Shown here: positions 22,764 to 30,909 of the stretch, in pieces | How positions within the stretch are numbered: position 1 is the first letter of the stretch | Layout of the letters: each line of letters starts with the position of its first letter | DNA from: an uncultured Collinsella sp. | GTDB taxonomy: Bacteria; Actinomycetota; Coriobacteriia; Coriobacteriales; Coriobacteriaceae | NCBI GenBank assembly: GCA_958433005.1 | Contig: CAUAWV010000024.1 | Coordinates: 1-33,990 of the forward strand | Reading direction: 5' to 3' | DNA length: 33,990 nt | The notes under the pieces: model-generated | Databases searched by the model: none | Seen by the model: the letters and a program-made list of their open reading frames with translations, nothing else | Told to the model about the DNA's origin: nothing | Made by a program: the position numbers and the translations under genes

Positions 22764-22862
22764 ATGTCTGTTGTCTTGCTAGACCATCGTCGTCACTACA
22801 TTCTGTTCGTTGCTGTGGCCTGCCTGAGCGTTTTGTTGGGCGGGCCTTCTTATCCCGGGTGA
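22764..22862 (+). CDS. 32-residue putative membrane peptide or gene remnant
   Basis: This short frame starts with ATG at 22764, 12 bases after the last glycosyltransferase stop, with GGAG in front. It encodes an N-terminal basic stretch (DHRRHY) followed by about 16 hydrophobic residues (ILFVAVACLSVLLGGP) and ends at TGA. It could be a real membrane microprotein. It could also be the surviving start of a multi-pass membrane protein, such as a flippase or polymerase, whose remainder has been lost. Base composition drops sharply to A/T-rich right after it, which marks a possible recombination junction. Confidence 0.4.
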   Translation: MSVVLLDHRRHYILFVAVACLSVLLGGPSYPG

Positions 22863-23011
22863 GAGCGGGGCTCTAGCCATATTTGAATGTGGAGGCGAAT
22901 GGGGCTAGTCAAATATATATTTCGGTTTCAGACTTGAAAACGCTTGAATTCACCAGTTGTTAGTTTAAAAATAACATATAGATTCCGCCGGATTCGTGGA
23001 AAGGATGTTCT

Positions 23012-24502
23012 ATGAAAGACGTTCGAAGGAGATGGCGCGGGCTAAAGGCTTTCGGGTTGGCCGCATTTGCAACTGCCTGCCTTACTTGTGCTCCATTGAC
23101 CGCAAAAGCAGGTCTTATTGGCGGTGTTGGAGGGGGTAGCGCCTCGGTAGACGAGCCCACGGAATGGTGCGTTGGCGATAACCGTCCGATTTCTTACTGG
23201 GAATATGACGGTTGGAACGGCACTCAAAATGAACCGATGTCTGGCCCTCTTACGCGGTATAGCGTCGAGTGTAATGCTGGGGGGACTGCTCACAGAGATT
23301 TTCTAGTAGGTTTAAACTCTATTGATCAGAGCGCCTCGAGGACCGATCCTTCTGGAGTTACATCACGTCCCGCAGGTACATACTATTTCAACAAAGATGG
23401 TTTGATGCAGACCGGACTCGTTCGGTGCGAGGACGGCAGCCTTCGCTATTTCGATCTCGAAACTGGCGCCATGGTCACGAACCAGTGGCATAACGAATAC
23501 GAAGCTGTCTGGTACTATTTTGGCGCTGACGGGACCGCGGTGTCGGGCTGGCAGTCTATCGGTGGGGACAAGTATTACTTCTATCCCGAAAGCCATGATA
23601 TGGCATACGGCCGAGTTCAGATTGATGGCAAGAACTACTTCCTGAACACCCCTGGCGCCAACGCCGACGGCCGCATGCAGCATAGTGGCTGGTTCTACGA
23701 CTCCATCTACGGAAAGTGGTCCTATGCGACCTCCGACGGTGAGCTATTAACCGGTTGGCATAATCTCGACGGCACTTGGTACTATTTCAACGAATCTGGG
23801 GTCATGCTGACTGGCTGGATCAACGATTCGGGTACTTGGTACTACACCAATGCATCCGGTGCGATGGTCACTGGCTGGCTCAACATCGGCGGTACGTGGT
23901 TCTACCTCGACGGCTCGGGCGCCATGGCCGCTAACAGCTGGCGCAGCCTCGGCGGCTCCTGGTACTGGTTCGGCGACTCCGGTGCAATGGCCACTGGCTG
24001 GTTCTTGGCAGGCGACTCTTGGTACTATGCGAGCGGTTCGGGCGCCATGGCAACCGGCTGGCTCAGCAATGGCGGCACGTGGTATTGGCTCGGAGGTTCG
24101 GGCGCTATGGCCTCTAATTCTTGGGCCAACGTTGGTGGAGTTTGGTACTGGTTCGACGATTCCGGCGCGATGGCCACCGGCTGGCGTCAGGTCGGCGGCG
24201 CCTGGTACTACTTTAGCGGTTCCGGCGCTATGACCCACGACGCCTGGGTCGGCGACTACTATCTTAAGTCTTCCGGCGCCATGGCTACGAACGCCTGGGT
24301 CGGCTCCTATTATGTCGGCGAGGACGGCAAGTGGATTCCAGGTTACGGTTTAGTTTGGTATAAGAACGGAAGCGATGTTTACCATACGCATAAGTGCCGT
24401 ACCGTTGGCAAGGACGCAAAGGGCTATTCGCAGATCTCTATTCAGGAGGCCCAGAGGCGTGGCGCTTCACGAGAGTGCAAAAACTGCCAGCAAATTGGCT
24501 AG
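23012..24502 (+). CDS. Secreted choline-binding-type repeat protein with C-terminal zinc-type Cys/His module
   Basis: The 496-residue protein has a signal peptide (basic MKDVRRRWRG, hydrophobic core, cut after LTAKA near 33). A short region with no recognised fold follows to about 115. From about 120 to 445 there are many 20-residue cell-wall-binding repeats of the type TGW-x-x-x-x-G-x-WYY-x-x-x-SGAMA, which bind choline in pneumococcal proteins. The end is distinctive: YHTHKC (457-462), a spacer with SIQEAQRRGAS, and CKNC (489-492). This fits the Ada-like YH-x-x-x-C...C-x-x-C zinc module often found at the ends of secreted nucleases. No catalytic domain is visible. It is the first of four repeat proteins in a row. 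Its role may be adhesion or scaffolding. Confidence 0.82.
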   Translation: MKDVRRRWRGLKAFGLAAFATACLTCAPLTAKAGLIGGVGGGSASVDEPTEWCVGDNRPISYWEYDGWNGTQNEPMSGPLTRYSVECNAGGTAHRDFLVGLNSIDQSASRTDPSGVTSRPAGTYYFNKDGLMQTGLVRCEDGSLRYFDLETGAMVTNQWHNEYEAVWYYFGADGTAVSGWQSIGGDKYYFYPESHDMAYGRVQIDGKNYFLNTPGANADGRMQHSGWFYDSIYGKWSYATSDGELLTGWHNLDGTWYYFNESGVMLTGWINDSGTWYYTNASGAMVTGWLNIGGTWFYLDGSGAMAANSWRSLGGSWYWFGDSGAMATGWFLAGDSWYYASGSGAMATGWLSNGGTWYWLGGSGAMASNSWANVGGVWYWFDDSGAMATGWRQVGGAWYYFSGSGAMTHDAWVGDYYLKSSGAMATNAWVGSYYVGEDGKWIPGYGLVWYKNGSDVYHTHKCRTVGKDAKGYSQISIQEAQRRGASRECKNCQQIG

Positions 24503-24528
24503 CACATTATTGAGTTAGTTTTGATTGA

Positions 24529-24556
24529 GGCCCCGTTGCCCTGAGGTGACGGGGTC
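24529..24556 (+). terminator. Hairpin after the first repeat-protein gene
   Basis: GGCCCCGT (24529-24536) pairs with ACGGGGTC (24549-24556) with one G-T pair, 26 bases after the stop codon. There is no T-run, and the next gene's possible GTG start is six bases further, so it may be an attenuating hairpin or a partial terminator. Confidence 0.4.
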
Positions 24557-24561
24557 GCTGT

Positions 24562-26793
24562 GTGATTGGATACCGTGCCGCTATGATGAAATGCTCATTC
24601 GGGGAGCTGGTCTTTTCGGGCCTGGTTTCTTTGGGGCTCCTTTTGGGTTCGTCCTCGATGTTATACGCCCTTGATTCGAATAACACTGACGAAGGTCCCG
24701 CATCTAACGTTACTATTGCTTCTGTCGAGTCAGGCGTTGATGCTCAGCGCGAATCGACCTTCGCTGTCGAGCAGAACTCTCAGGTGGATAATGAGACCCC
24801 TTCTGAGGTCTCGAATCAAATTATTTGGCATCAGGGGTGGATATCACCCGAAGAAGGGGCTGGTTTTTGGCGTTGGGGCTTGTCCGACGGAACAATCGCT
24901 GTTTCTTCTTGGAGACATATAAACGGTAGCTGGTACTGGTTTGACGACGAAGGTCGAATGGCTCAGGATGGGTTGGTTCAAGTCGGGGGTGCGACGTATG
25001 CCTTCTCCTCTTCGGGCGCAATGCGTGTCGGCTGGTACCTAGATTCTACGGGCTCCACTTCTGCTTGGCGTTATTTCTCCGGCTCTGGCGCCATGGTAAA
25101 AGGCTGGCTTTCAGACGGCAGCAACTGGTATTGGCTGGATCATGAGGGCAAGATGGTCCACGACTCGATGCTGCAGATCGGGGGAGCCACGTATGGATTC
25201 TCTTCTTCTGGCGCAATGCTTATCGGATGGCATCTTGATGCTTCCGTTTGGCACTATTTCTCAGGCTCTGGCGCCCTGGTAAAGGGCTGGCTCTCGGATG
25301 GGGGTCGTTGGTACTGGCTTGATCCTGCAGACGGTTCTATGGCCACCGGGCTAAAAGAATGTAATGACACCCCTTATATCTTTAACAGTTCAGGGGCCAT
25401 GCTCTCCTCCCAGTGGGCGCTTATTGACAACAACTGGTATTACGCTGACTCCAACGGCTTGCTGCATGGAGGCTGGTTACTTCTGGGGAATTCTTGGTAT
25501 TACTTGGATCCAGGAAGCCATATTATGCTCACGGGCTTTATGCAAGTGGGCTCGTCCACCTATTTCCTTACGAGTTCAGGTGCCATGGCAACAGGCTGGG
25601 CACTTGCTGATGGTACTTGGTATTACGCCGCATCAAACGGAGCTATTCAACGAGGGCGATGGATAAAGTCCGGAAACGCCTGGTATTACCTTGATGATGT
25701 ATCCGGCGCAATGCGTACTGGTGAATTTGCGGTAGGAAGCACGCGCTATTTTTCTTATGATTCCGGTGCAATGGCATCTTCGTGCTGGATCAACTTGAAC
25801 GACGGTATGGCATGGGCGAATTCGTCTGGAGCACTGAGCGAGCCGTTGCCTACTTCATCTGATGGATCTCCCGTAGTCGCTGATCGAGCCGACTTGTCTT
25901 CATTGCCAGGTACGATTCATATTGGAGATGCGGTTTTCTATGTGGATGCAAGCGGTGCCGTCAATGTAGCATCTGGTTGGATTATGTCGAAAGACGCTTC
26001 TGACGAAAGCGGCAATACTTGGTATTACGCATCTTCCAATGGTGTCCTTAAGTCTGGTTGGCAATATGTTAACGGTGCGTGGTATTGGATGGATCCCTCC
26101 ACGTACAAGATGAAGACCGGATGGCTCAATGACGGCGGTACGTGGTACTGGCTTCAGCCTTCGGGTGCCATGTTTGCTAACGGGTGGCTGAAAATCGATG
26201 GCGTTGACTATTACTTCAATGCAAGTGGTGCATGGTTGAATACGTCTGGCTCTGTTTTGGGGGTTAATAGGTCCAGTCTGGTCAATTGGCTTATGAGCCA
26301 CGAAAACGACGGCTATTACCGTGGAACACGCTACGATACGCATCTTAGCCAAGAAACATGCATGTATCCAAAGGGTGATCCTCGTTGGGACGGGTATACC
26401 GGTATGAACTGCGGCGGATTTGTATCGCATGCATATATGAAAGCGGGCGGTAATTTAGCTCCCATTGCCGCCGAGCAGAGCCATTCCCCTTGGAGTGGAG
26501 GTCCCGGAAGGGGCGGCTGCGTTAACGCTTATCGTTGGTACGGCTACGCTATCGATACGTGCGCAAACGTGACTTATTTCAACTCTATTGATGAGTTGTT
26601 ACGTAGCGGTTTGGCTCGTAAGGGGGACATTGTGTTCTTCAATCCTTACAACCCATATGCGGACGATAGCCACATTGGCTTTTTCTGGGGCAATACGCCT
26701 AGTGAAAACTTGTTTTGGCATAGTGACGGTTATGGAAACCGTATTTCTGGTTTGACTGCTTTGAGTCCATCGAAAGTAATATTGATTCGTTAG
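24562..26793 (+). CDS. Secreted repeat protein with C-terminal NlpC/P60-like hydrolase domain
   Basis: The 743-residue protein begins with a signal-peptide-like segment (LVFSGLVSLGLLLGSSSMLYA). Choline-binding-type repeats run from about residue 90 to 560, for example GSWYWFDDEGRMAQDGLVQVGG. The C-terminal 175 residues form a cysteine-hydrolase domain: MNCGGFVSHAYMKAGG contains Cys617, and DDSHIGFFWG contains His704, matching the Cys-His arrangement of NlpC/P60 endopeptidases. Such enzymes cut stem peptides of peptidoglycan; a divergent amidase is the alternative. The start is uncertain: GTG at 24562, or ATG at 24583 or 24586, none with a strong ribosome binding site. It is read in the same direction as its neighbours. 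Confidence 0.82.
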   Translation: MIGYRAAMMKCSFGELVFSGLVSLGLLLGSSSMLYALDSNNTDEGPASNVTIASVESGVDAQRESTFAVEQNSQVDNETPSEVSNQIIWHQGWISPEEGAGFWRWGLSDGTIAVSSWRHINGSWYWFDDEGRMAQDGLVQVGGATYAFSSSGAMRVGWYLDSTGSTSAWRYFSGSGAMVKGWLSDGSNWYWLDHEGKMVHDSMLQIGGATYGFSSSGAMLIGWHLDASVWHYFSGSGALVKGWLSDGGRWYWLDPADGSMATGLKECNDTPYIFNSSGAMLSSQWALIDNNWYYADSNGLLHGGWLLLGNSWYYLDPGSHIMLTGFMQVGSSTYFLTSSGAMATGWALADGTWYYAASNGAIQRGRWIKSGNAWYYLDDVSGAMRTGEFAVGSTRYFSYDSGAMASSCWINLNDGMAWANSSGALSEPLPTSSDGSPVVADRADLSSLPGTIHIGDAVFYVDASGAVNVASGWIMSKDASDESGNTWYYASSNGVLKSGWQYVNGAWYWMDPSTYKMKTGWLNDGGTWYWLQPSGAMFANGWLKIDGVDYYFNASGAWLNTSGSVLGVNRSSLVNWLMSHENDGYYRGTRYDTHLSQETCMYPKGDPRWDGYTGMNCGGFVSHAYMKAGGNLAPIAAEQSHSPWSGGPGRGGCVNAYRWYGYAIDTCANVTYFNSIDELLRSGLARKGDIVFFNPYNPYADDSHIGFFWGNTPSENLFWHSDGYGNRISGLTALSPSKVILIR

Positions 26794-26804
26794 AATTCCG
26801 AGTT

Positions 26805-26835
26805 GTAGGGGACTCTCTGGGCCCCCTACCTTTTT
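26805..26835 (+). terminator. Rho-independent terminator of the NlpC-like protein gene
   Basis: GTAGGGG (26805-26811) pairs with CCCCTAC (26823-26829), followed by C and TTTTT at 26831-26835. The remaining 220 bases to the next gene hold its promoter region; I see no convincing -35/-10 pair there. Confidence 0.85.
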
Positions 26836-27056
26836 GACATCTGGTTTGAAAGCTAACTGATGTCGGCATTCTTTGGGGCTAAGAGTAGGGACTAAGAGTC
26901 CTTGGTTTCACCCTGCTGGGAAGTTCTTGTTTACATTGTGGTATTGCGTGCAGTTATTTGTCGTCCCAGATGGCATCTTGTCCAGTTGGATGTTCGGAAA
27001 TCTTTCACAGCCATGCTGTAAGCTAAACGCAAACAAGAACGAATGACGAGGTTTAC

Positions 27057-28790
27057 ATGAGCAAACATCTTAAGTTATTTTCGGCATTGTTGGTGCTGAT
27101 GGTCCTTGCGCCCATTTCTGTGTTTGTTTTCCCCTCGAACGCGGAAGCTGCGCGGTCCCTAGTTGAGAATTCCTGGCGTTATGAGGATGGGCAATTGGTC
27201 GCAGAGGATGCTTCTTCCGAAGAAGATGGAATAGCCTTATTGTCCATGGACATTCTTCCCGATGGGGCTACGGCGCAGGGCATCGATGTCAGTGAGCATC
27301 AAGGACGTATTGACTGGAATGCTGTTAAGGCTTCTGGTATCGATTTCGCTATTCTGCGTGTTGGGTTTGGCGCTCCATCTTGGGGCGGTCGAGTTGACTA
27401 TCAATTTAATCGAAATATTTCTGAGTGCGAGCGACTCGGAATTCCCTACGGCGTCTATATCTATTCATATGCTTTTGATAATCAGCAGGCAGCTGATGAG
27501 GCGTCAATGGTGATCAATTGCCTTTCTGGGCATAATCCAAGATTGCCGGTGTATTACGATCTTGAGGATAATTCGATAATTGCAAATGGACGTCAAACCG
27601 GAATTGCATCGAGGGCGCAGGTTTTTTGTAATAGGATTTCTGCCGCAGGATATGAGCCTGGTATTTATGCAAATTTAAATTGGTTTAACAACATTTTGAC
27701 CGACTCTGTTTTCAAGAGCAGCTCTTGGGACCATTGGATCGCTCAATATAATTCAAAGTGTGACTACATCGGTAATTACAGTATTTGGCAGTATAAGAGC
27801 AACGGAAAAGTCCCTGGAATCAACGGCAACGTTGATATGAATTATGCGTATGTAGATGTTTCTCTCTATTATTGGCAGTTAAAAGATAATGCCTGGTATT
27901 ACGCAAACTCTGACGGTAAGGCATATACCGGATGGTTGTACCTCGGCGGCGCCTGGTACTGGCTCGAGCCCGACGCGGGCGGTGCCATGGCTACCGGCCT
28001 TCACGAGTGCAACGGCTCCCTGTACTGGTTTAATTCGTCCGGCGCCATGGCGACCGGATGGGTCCTCGACGGCGGGACCTGGTACTACGCGACTGGCTCC
28101 GGCGCGCTGGCGCGCGGCCCCGTTTCCGTCGGCGGCGTGCCCTACTGCTTCGACGCCCGGACGGGGGCCATGCTGACGGGCTACCAGACGGACGCGCAGG
28201 GCGTCCGCCGCTACTTCGGCAGCTGCGGCCCCCTTAACGGCTGGGGCTTCGTCGACGGCTCCTGGTACTGGTTCGCTGACGGTATCGCCTCGACCGGCTG
28301 GATTCGCACCGGCGGTTCCTGGTACTGGCTCGATCCCGAGGCGGGCGGCGCCATGGCGAAGGGCCTCCATGTGTGTAACGGCGCAGCGTACTGGTTCGAC
28401 GCCTCCGGCGCTATGGCGACCGGGTGGGTGCTCGACGGCGGGACCTGGTACTACGCGACGGGCTCCGGCGCCCTCGCCTCCGGCTGGCTCAACCTAAACG
28501 GCGCCTGGTACTGGCTCGACTCCTCGACGCACGCCATGGCCACCGGGCTCCATGGGTGCAACGGCTCCATGTACTGGTTCAACGGCTCCGGCTCGATGGC
28601 GACCGGATGGGTCCTCGACGGCGGCACATGGTACTACGCGACGGGCTCCGGCGCCCTCACCTCCGGCTGGGCCTACGTCGGCGGCGCCTGGTACTGGCTT
28701 GACCCCTCGACGCACGCTATGACTACGGGTGTTCAAGAAATCGATGGGGTGAAATACTCTTTTGCTAGTAATGGCGCTTGGCTCGGCTAG
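27057..28790 (+). CDS. Secreted GH25 lysozyme with choline-binding-type repeats
   Basis: The 577-residue protein has a signal peptide cut near residue 31 (SNAEA). Residues about 74-270 are a glycoside hydrolase family 25 muramidase. AQGIDVSEHQGRIDW holds Asp77, YYDLEDN holds Asp168 and Glu170 (the DxE pair), and SIWQYKS plus VDMNYAY complete the barrel. GH25 enzymes cut the MurNAc-GlcNAc bond of peptidoglycan. Residues 275-577 are cell-wall-binding repeats, high in GC. The catalytic part is much richer in A/T (one sampled 60-base line is 30% GC, against 73% in the repeats), which suggests domain joining. ATG at 27057 follows GACGAGG. It shares 368 identical bases with the next gene. The layout recalls phage and pneumococcal Cpl-1-like lysozymes. 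Confidence 0.93.
   Translation: MSKHLKLFSALLVLMVLAPISVFVFPSNAEAARSLVENSWRYEDGQLVAEDASSEEDGIALLSMDILPDGATAQGIDVSEHQGRIDWNAVKASGIDFAILRVGFGAPSWGGRVDYQFNRNISECERLGIPYGVYIYSYAFDNQQAADEASMVINCLSGHNPRLPVYYDLEDNSIIANGRQTGIASRAQVFCNRISAAGYEPGIYANLNWFNNILTDSVFKSSSWDHWIAQYNSKCDYIGNYSIWQYKSNGKVPGINGNVDMNYAYVDVSLYYWQLKDNAWYYANSDGKAYTGWLYLGGAWYWLEPDAGGAMATGLHECNGSLYWFNSSGAMATGWVLDGGTWYYATGSGALARGPVSVGGVPYCFDARTGAMLTGYQTDAQGVRRYFGSCGPLNGWGFVDGSWYWFADGIASTGWIRTGGSWYWLDPEAGGAMAKGLHVCNGAAYWFDASGAMATGWVLDGGTWYYATGSGALASGWLNLNGAWYWLDSSTHAMATGLHGCNGSMYWFNGSGSMATGWVLDGGTWYYATGSGALTSGWAYVGGAWYWLDPSTHAMTTGVQEIDGVKYSFASNGAWLG
28125..28492 (+). repeat. 368-base identical block, copy 1
   Basis: These bases are identical, in the same frame, to 29355-29722 in the next gene (offset 1230). 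Mismatches bound the block at 28124/29354 and 28493/29723. Similarity continues less perfectly from about 28051 to 28550. The block codes for several repeats, including one that starts GPVSVGGVPYCFDARTGAML. Confidence 0.97.
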
Positions 28791-28889
28791 CACTCTTCTT
28801 TAATTGCTTTTTTCTAATTACATATTGCTCTTAGCTATCCATTTGTAGACTATGTTTATGTAAAAATTGGTAACTACTGGGGGCTGCAC

Positions 28890-30848
28890 ATGGCAAGGAA
28901 AAAGCGAATAACATTAATCCTAATCATTCTTTCAACTCTACTGCTCGCTGGACCCGGTGTGGTTGATATCGCGAACGCAGAACCCATAAGCTCCTCCATC
29001 CCTACTGATTTTGAGCGGCAATCCGTCCCCTCGACTCTTTCTCCTTCAGATTCAATCGATGATGGTCCTGCTCAAGAATCCGTTAAATGGAATCTGGGTT
29101 GGAATTTGTTTGACGGCAACTGGTTCTATGTGGATTCAGTCAATCCGGTCTCGTTGCATTCTTGCTGGCTCCATACCAATGGGGCCTGGTATTGGCTCGA
29201 CCCCTCGACGCATGCCATGGCCATCGGGCTCCATGAGTGCAATGGCTCCGCGTACTGGTTCGACGCCTCCGGCGCGATGGCGACCGGGTGGGTCCTCGAC
29301 GACGGGACCTGGTACTACGCGACGGGTTCCGGCGCGCTGGCGCGCGGCCCCGTATCCGTCGGCGGCGTGCCCTACTGCTTCGACGCCCGGACGGGGGCCA
29401 TGCTGACGGGCTACCAGACGGACGCGCAGGGCGTCCGCCGCTACTTCGGCAGCTGCGGCCCCCTTAACGGCTGGGGCTTCGTCGACGGCTCCTGGTACTG
29501 GTTCGCTGACGGTATCGCCTCGACCGGCTGGATTCGCACCGGCGGTTCCTGGTACTGGCTCGATCCCGAGGCGGGCGGCGCCATGGCGAAGGGCCTCCAT
29601 GTGTGTAACGGCGCAGCGTACTGGTTCGACGCCTCCGGCGCTATGGCGACCGGGTGGGTGCTCGACGGCGGGACCTGGTACTACGCGACGGGCTCCGGCG
29701 CCCTCGCCTCCGGCTGGCTCAATCTAAACGGCGCCTGGTACTGGCTCGATCTCTCGACGCATGCCATGGCTACGGGTGTTCAAACTATTGGATCATGTGA
29801 ATACATATTTAATAACTCTGGCAAGATGATGGCTAATTGCTGGTCAAACGGTGATGGGTCTTGGATGTATCATTCGTCATCCAGCGGCGCAATTGACCTT
29901 AAAGGCATCATGACCGATTCGGGAATCCAGTTGATTGACGATGGCGGGAATGTTAGAACTGGCTGGATTGAGAGTCAGGGTTCTCGATATTATTGTTCTG
30001 CTGATGGGGTAATTCTGACTGGATGGCAGCAAATAGCTGGGTCTTGGTATTACTTTAACTCGGATGGTCGAATGGCGACCGGCTGGCTTAACGATGGCGG
30101 TAACTGGTTCTGGCTAGATTCCGCTTCTGGCACAATGAAAACGGGATGGCTTTCCCTTGGGGGCACATGGTATTACCTTGATGCCGCACGTGGGGGAGTA
30201 ATGCTGAGCAGTGGTTGGTATTGGATCGGCTCTACTGACTACAAGTTCAGCTCATCCGGCGCAATGGTTGGCGCTTGGGTCGATGTCCCGTGCTATTCGC
30301 AGTACCCGGAACTTCCTACTGGCTGTGAGTCGGTTGCCCTTACAAACTTGCTTAACTATTATGGTTTCGGTTTAGGTAAGACGATTATTGCGGATTATTA
30401 CTTGCCCAAGGGAAGCAACGGCAACTTTGTTACCGCCTTTGATGGCAACCCAAGGCGTAGCAGCGGGGGTCTCATGGGATGCGTCGCCCCTGCGATTACT
30501 ATTGCTGGCAATAACTTTCTGCGTGCTGCTGGAAGTGGCAAGCAGGCAAAAGACGTCTCTTTCTCGTCAATTTCTTCCATTAAGAACAGACTGACCTGTG
30601 GTCAACCTGTTGAGATGTGGAATACCGAGTGGGGAAGTTGGCCAGGAGGCCGTTATGCTGCACGTTGGTATAATGGGCATTCTTATGGCCTGTGGGGCGG
30701 TAATCATGCCGTAGTCCTTAAAGGCTATGATGACGAGCAGGGAATTGTCTATCTTTCGGATTCGATTAACGGCAATGTTACGCGAAATGCCCAGGTGTTC
30801 TTTGGCACGTGGCAACAGATGGATAGTCAGGCCGTGGTAATTGAATAG
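28890..30848 (+). CDS. Secreted repeat protein with C-terminal C39-like cysteine peptidase domain
   Basis: The 652-residue protein has a signal peptide (MARKKRI, hydrophobic core, cut after DIANA near 30) and a short Ser/Pro-rich linker. Choline-binding-type repeats span about 65-465. Residues about 468-652 resemble the C39-like peptidase fold. VPCYSQYPELPTGCE gives the nucleophile Cys479. GGNHAVVLKGYDD gives His606, and LSDSING supplies the acidic or Asn partner. In many Gram-positive bacteria such domains sit on repeat-bearing surface proteins, with an unknown substrate. The ATG is preceded by GGGGGCTGC, and the gene follows the GH25 gene by 99 A/T-rich bases without a clear terminator, so co-transcription is possible. 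It shares a perfect block with that gene. Confidence 0.85.
   Translation: MARKKRITLILIILSTLLLAGPGVVDIANAEPISSSIPTDFERQSVPSTLSPSDSIDDGPAQESVKWNLGWNLFDGNWFYVDSVNPVSLHSCWLHTNGAWYWLDPSTHAMAIGLHECNGSAYWFDASGAMATGWVLDDGTWYYATGSGALARGPVSVGGVPYCFDARTGAMLTGYQTDAQGVRRYFGSCGPLNGWGFVDGSWYWFADGIASTGWIRTGGSWYWLDPEAGGAMAKGLHVCNGAAYWFDASGAMATGWVLDGGTWYYATGSGALASGWLNLNGAWYWLDLSTHAMATGVQTIGSCEYIFNNSGKMMANCWSNGDGSWMYHSSSSGAIDLKGIMTDSGIQLIDDGGNVRTGWIESQGSRYYCSADGVILTGWQQIAGSWYYFNSDGRMATGWLNDGGNWFWLDSASGTMKTGWLSLGGTWYYLDAARGGVMLSSGWYWIGSTDYKFSSSGAMVGAWVDVPCYSQYPELPTGCESVALTNLLNYYGFGLGKTIIADYYLPKGSNGNFVTAFDGNPRRSSGGLMGCVAPAITIAGNNFLRAAGSGKQAKDVSFSSISSIKNRLTCGQPVEMWNTEWGSWPGGRYAARWYNGHSYGLWGGNHAVVLKGYDDEQGIVYLSDSINGNVTRNAQVFFGTWQQMDSQAVVIE
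29355..29722 (+). repeat. 368-base identical block, copy 2
   Basis: Second copy of the block at 28125-28492, in the same orientation and reading frame within the C39-like protein gene. The distance between copies is 1230 bases, so recombination between them would fuse the GH25 domain to the C39-like domain in frame. Confidence 0.97.
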
Positions 30849-30860
30849 CCATGATGCTAA

Positions 30861-30894
30861 AAGGGGAGAGCTCGACGAGCTCTCCCCTTTTACT
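30861..30894. terminator. Bidirectional terminator between the repeat-protein genes and the lic genes
   Basis: AAGGGGAGAGCT (30861-30872) pairs with AGCTCTCCCCTT (30878-30889) around a 5-base loop. T-rich ends occur on both strands: TTTTA on plus and TTTTAG on minus. It serves the convergent C39-like protein gene and the permease gene. Confidence 0.85.
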
Positions 30895-30909
30895 ACATTG
30901 TTAATCAAG

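Noticed and set aside
24529..24600. Possible riboswitch or leader before the NlpC-like protein gene
   Set aside because: Only one simple hairpin is present and the region is too short for a known aptamer; I could not recognise any.
28000..28750. Possible CRISPR-like or satellite tandem array
   Set aside because: The periodicity is the codon-level trace of 20-residue cell-wall-binding repeats inside an open reading frame, with no spacers of constant length.
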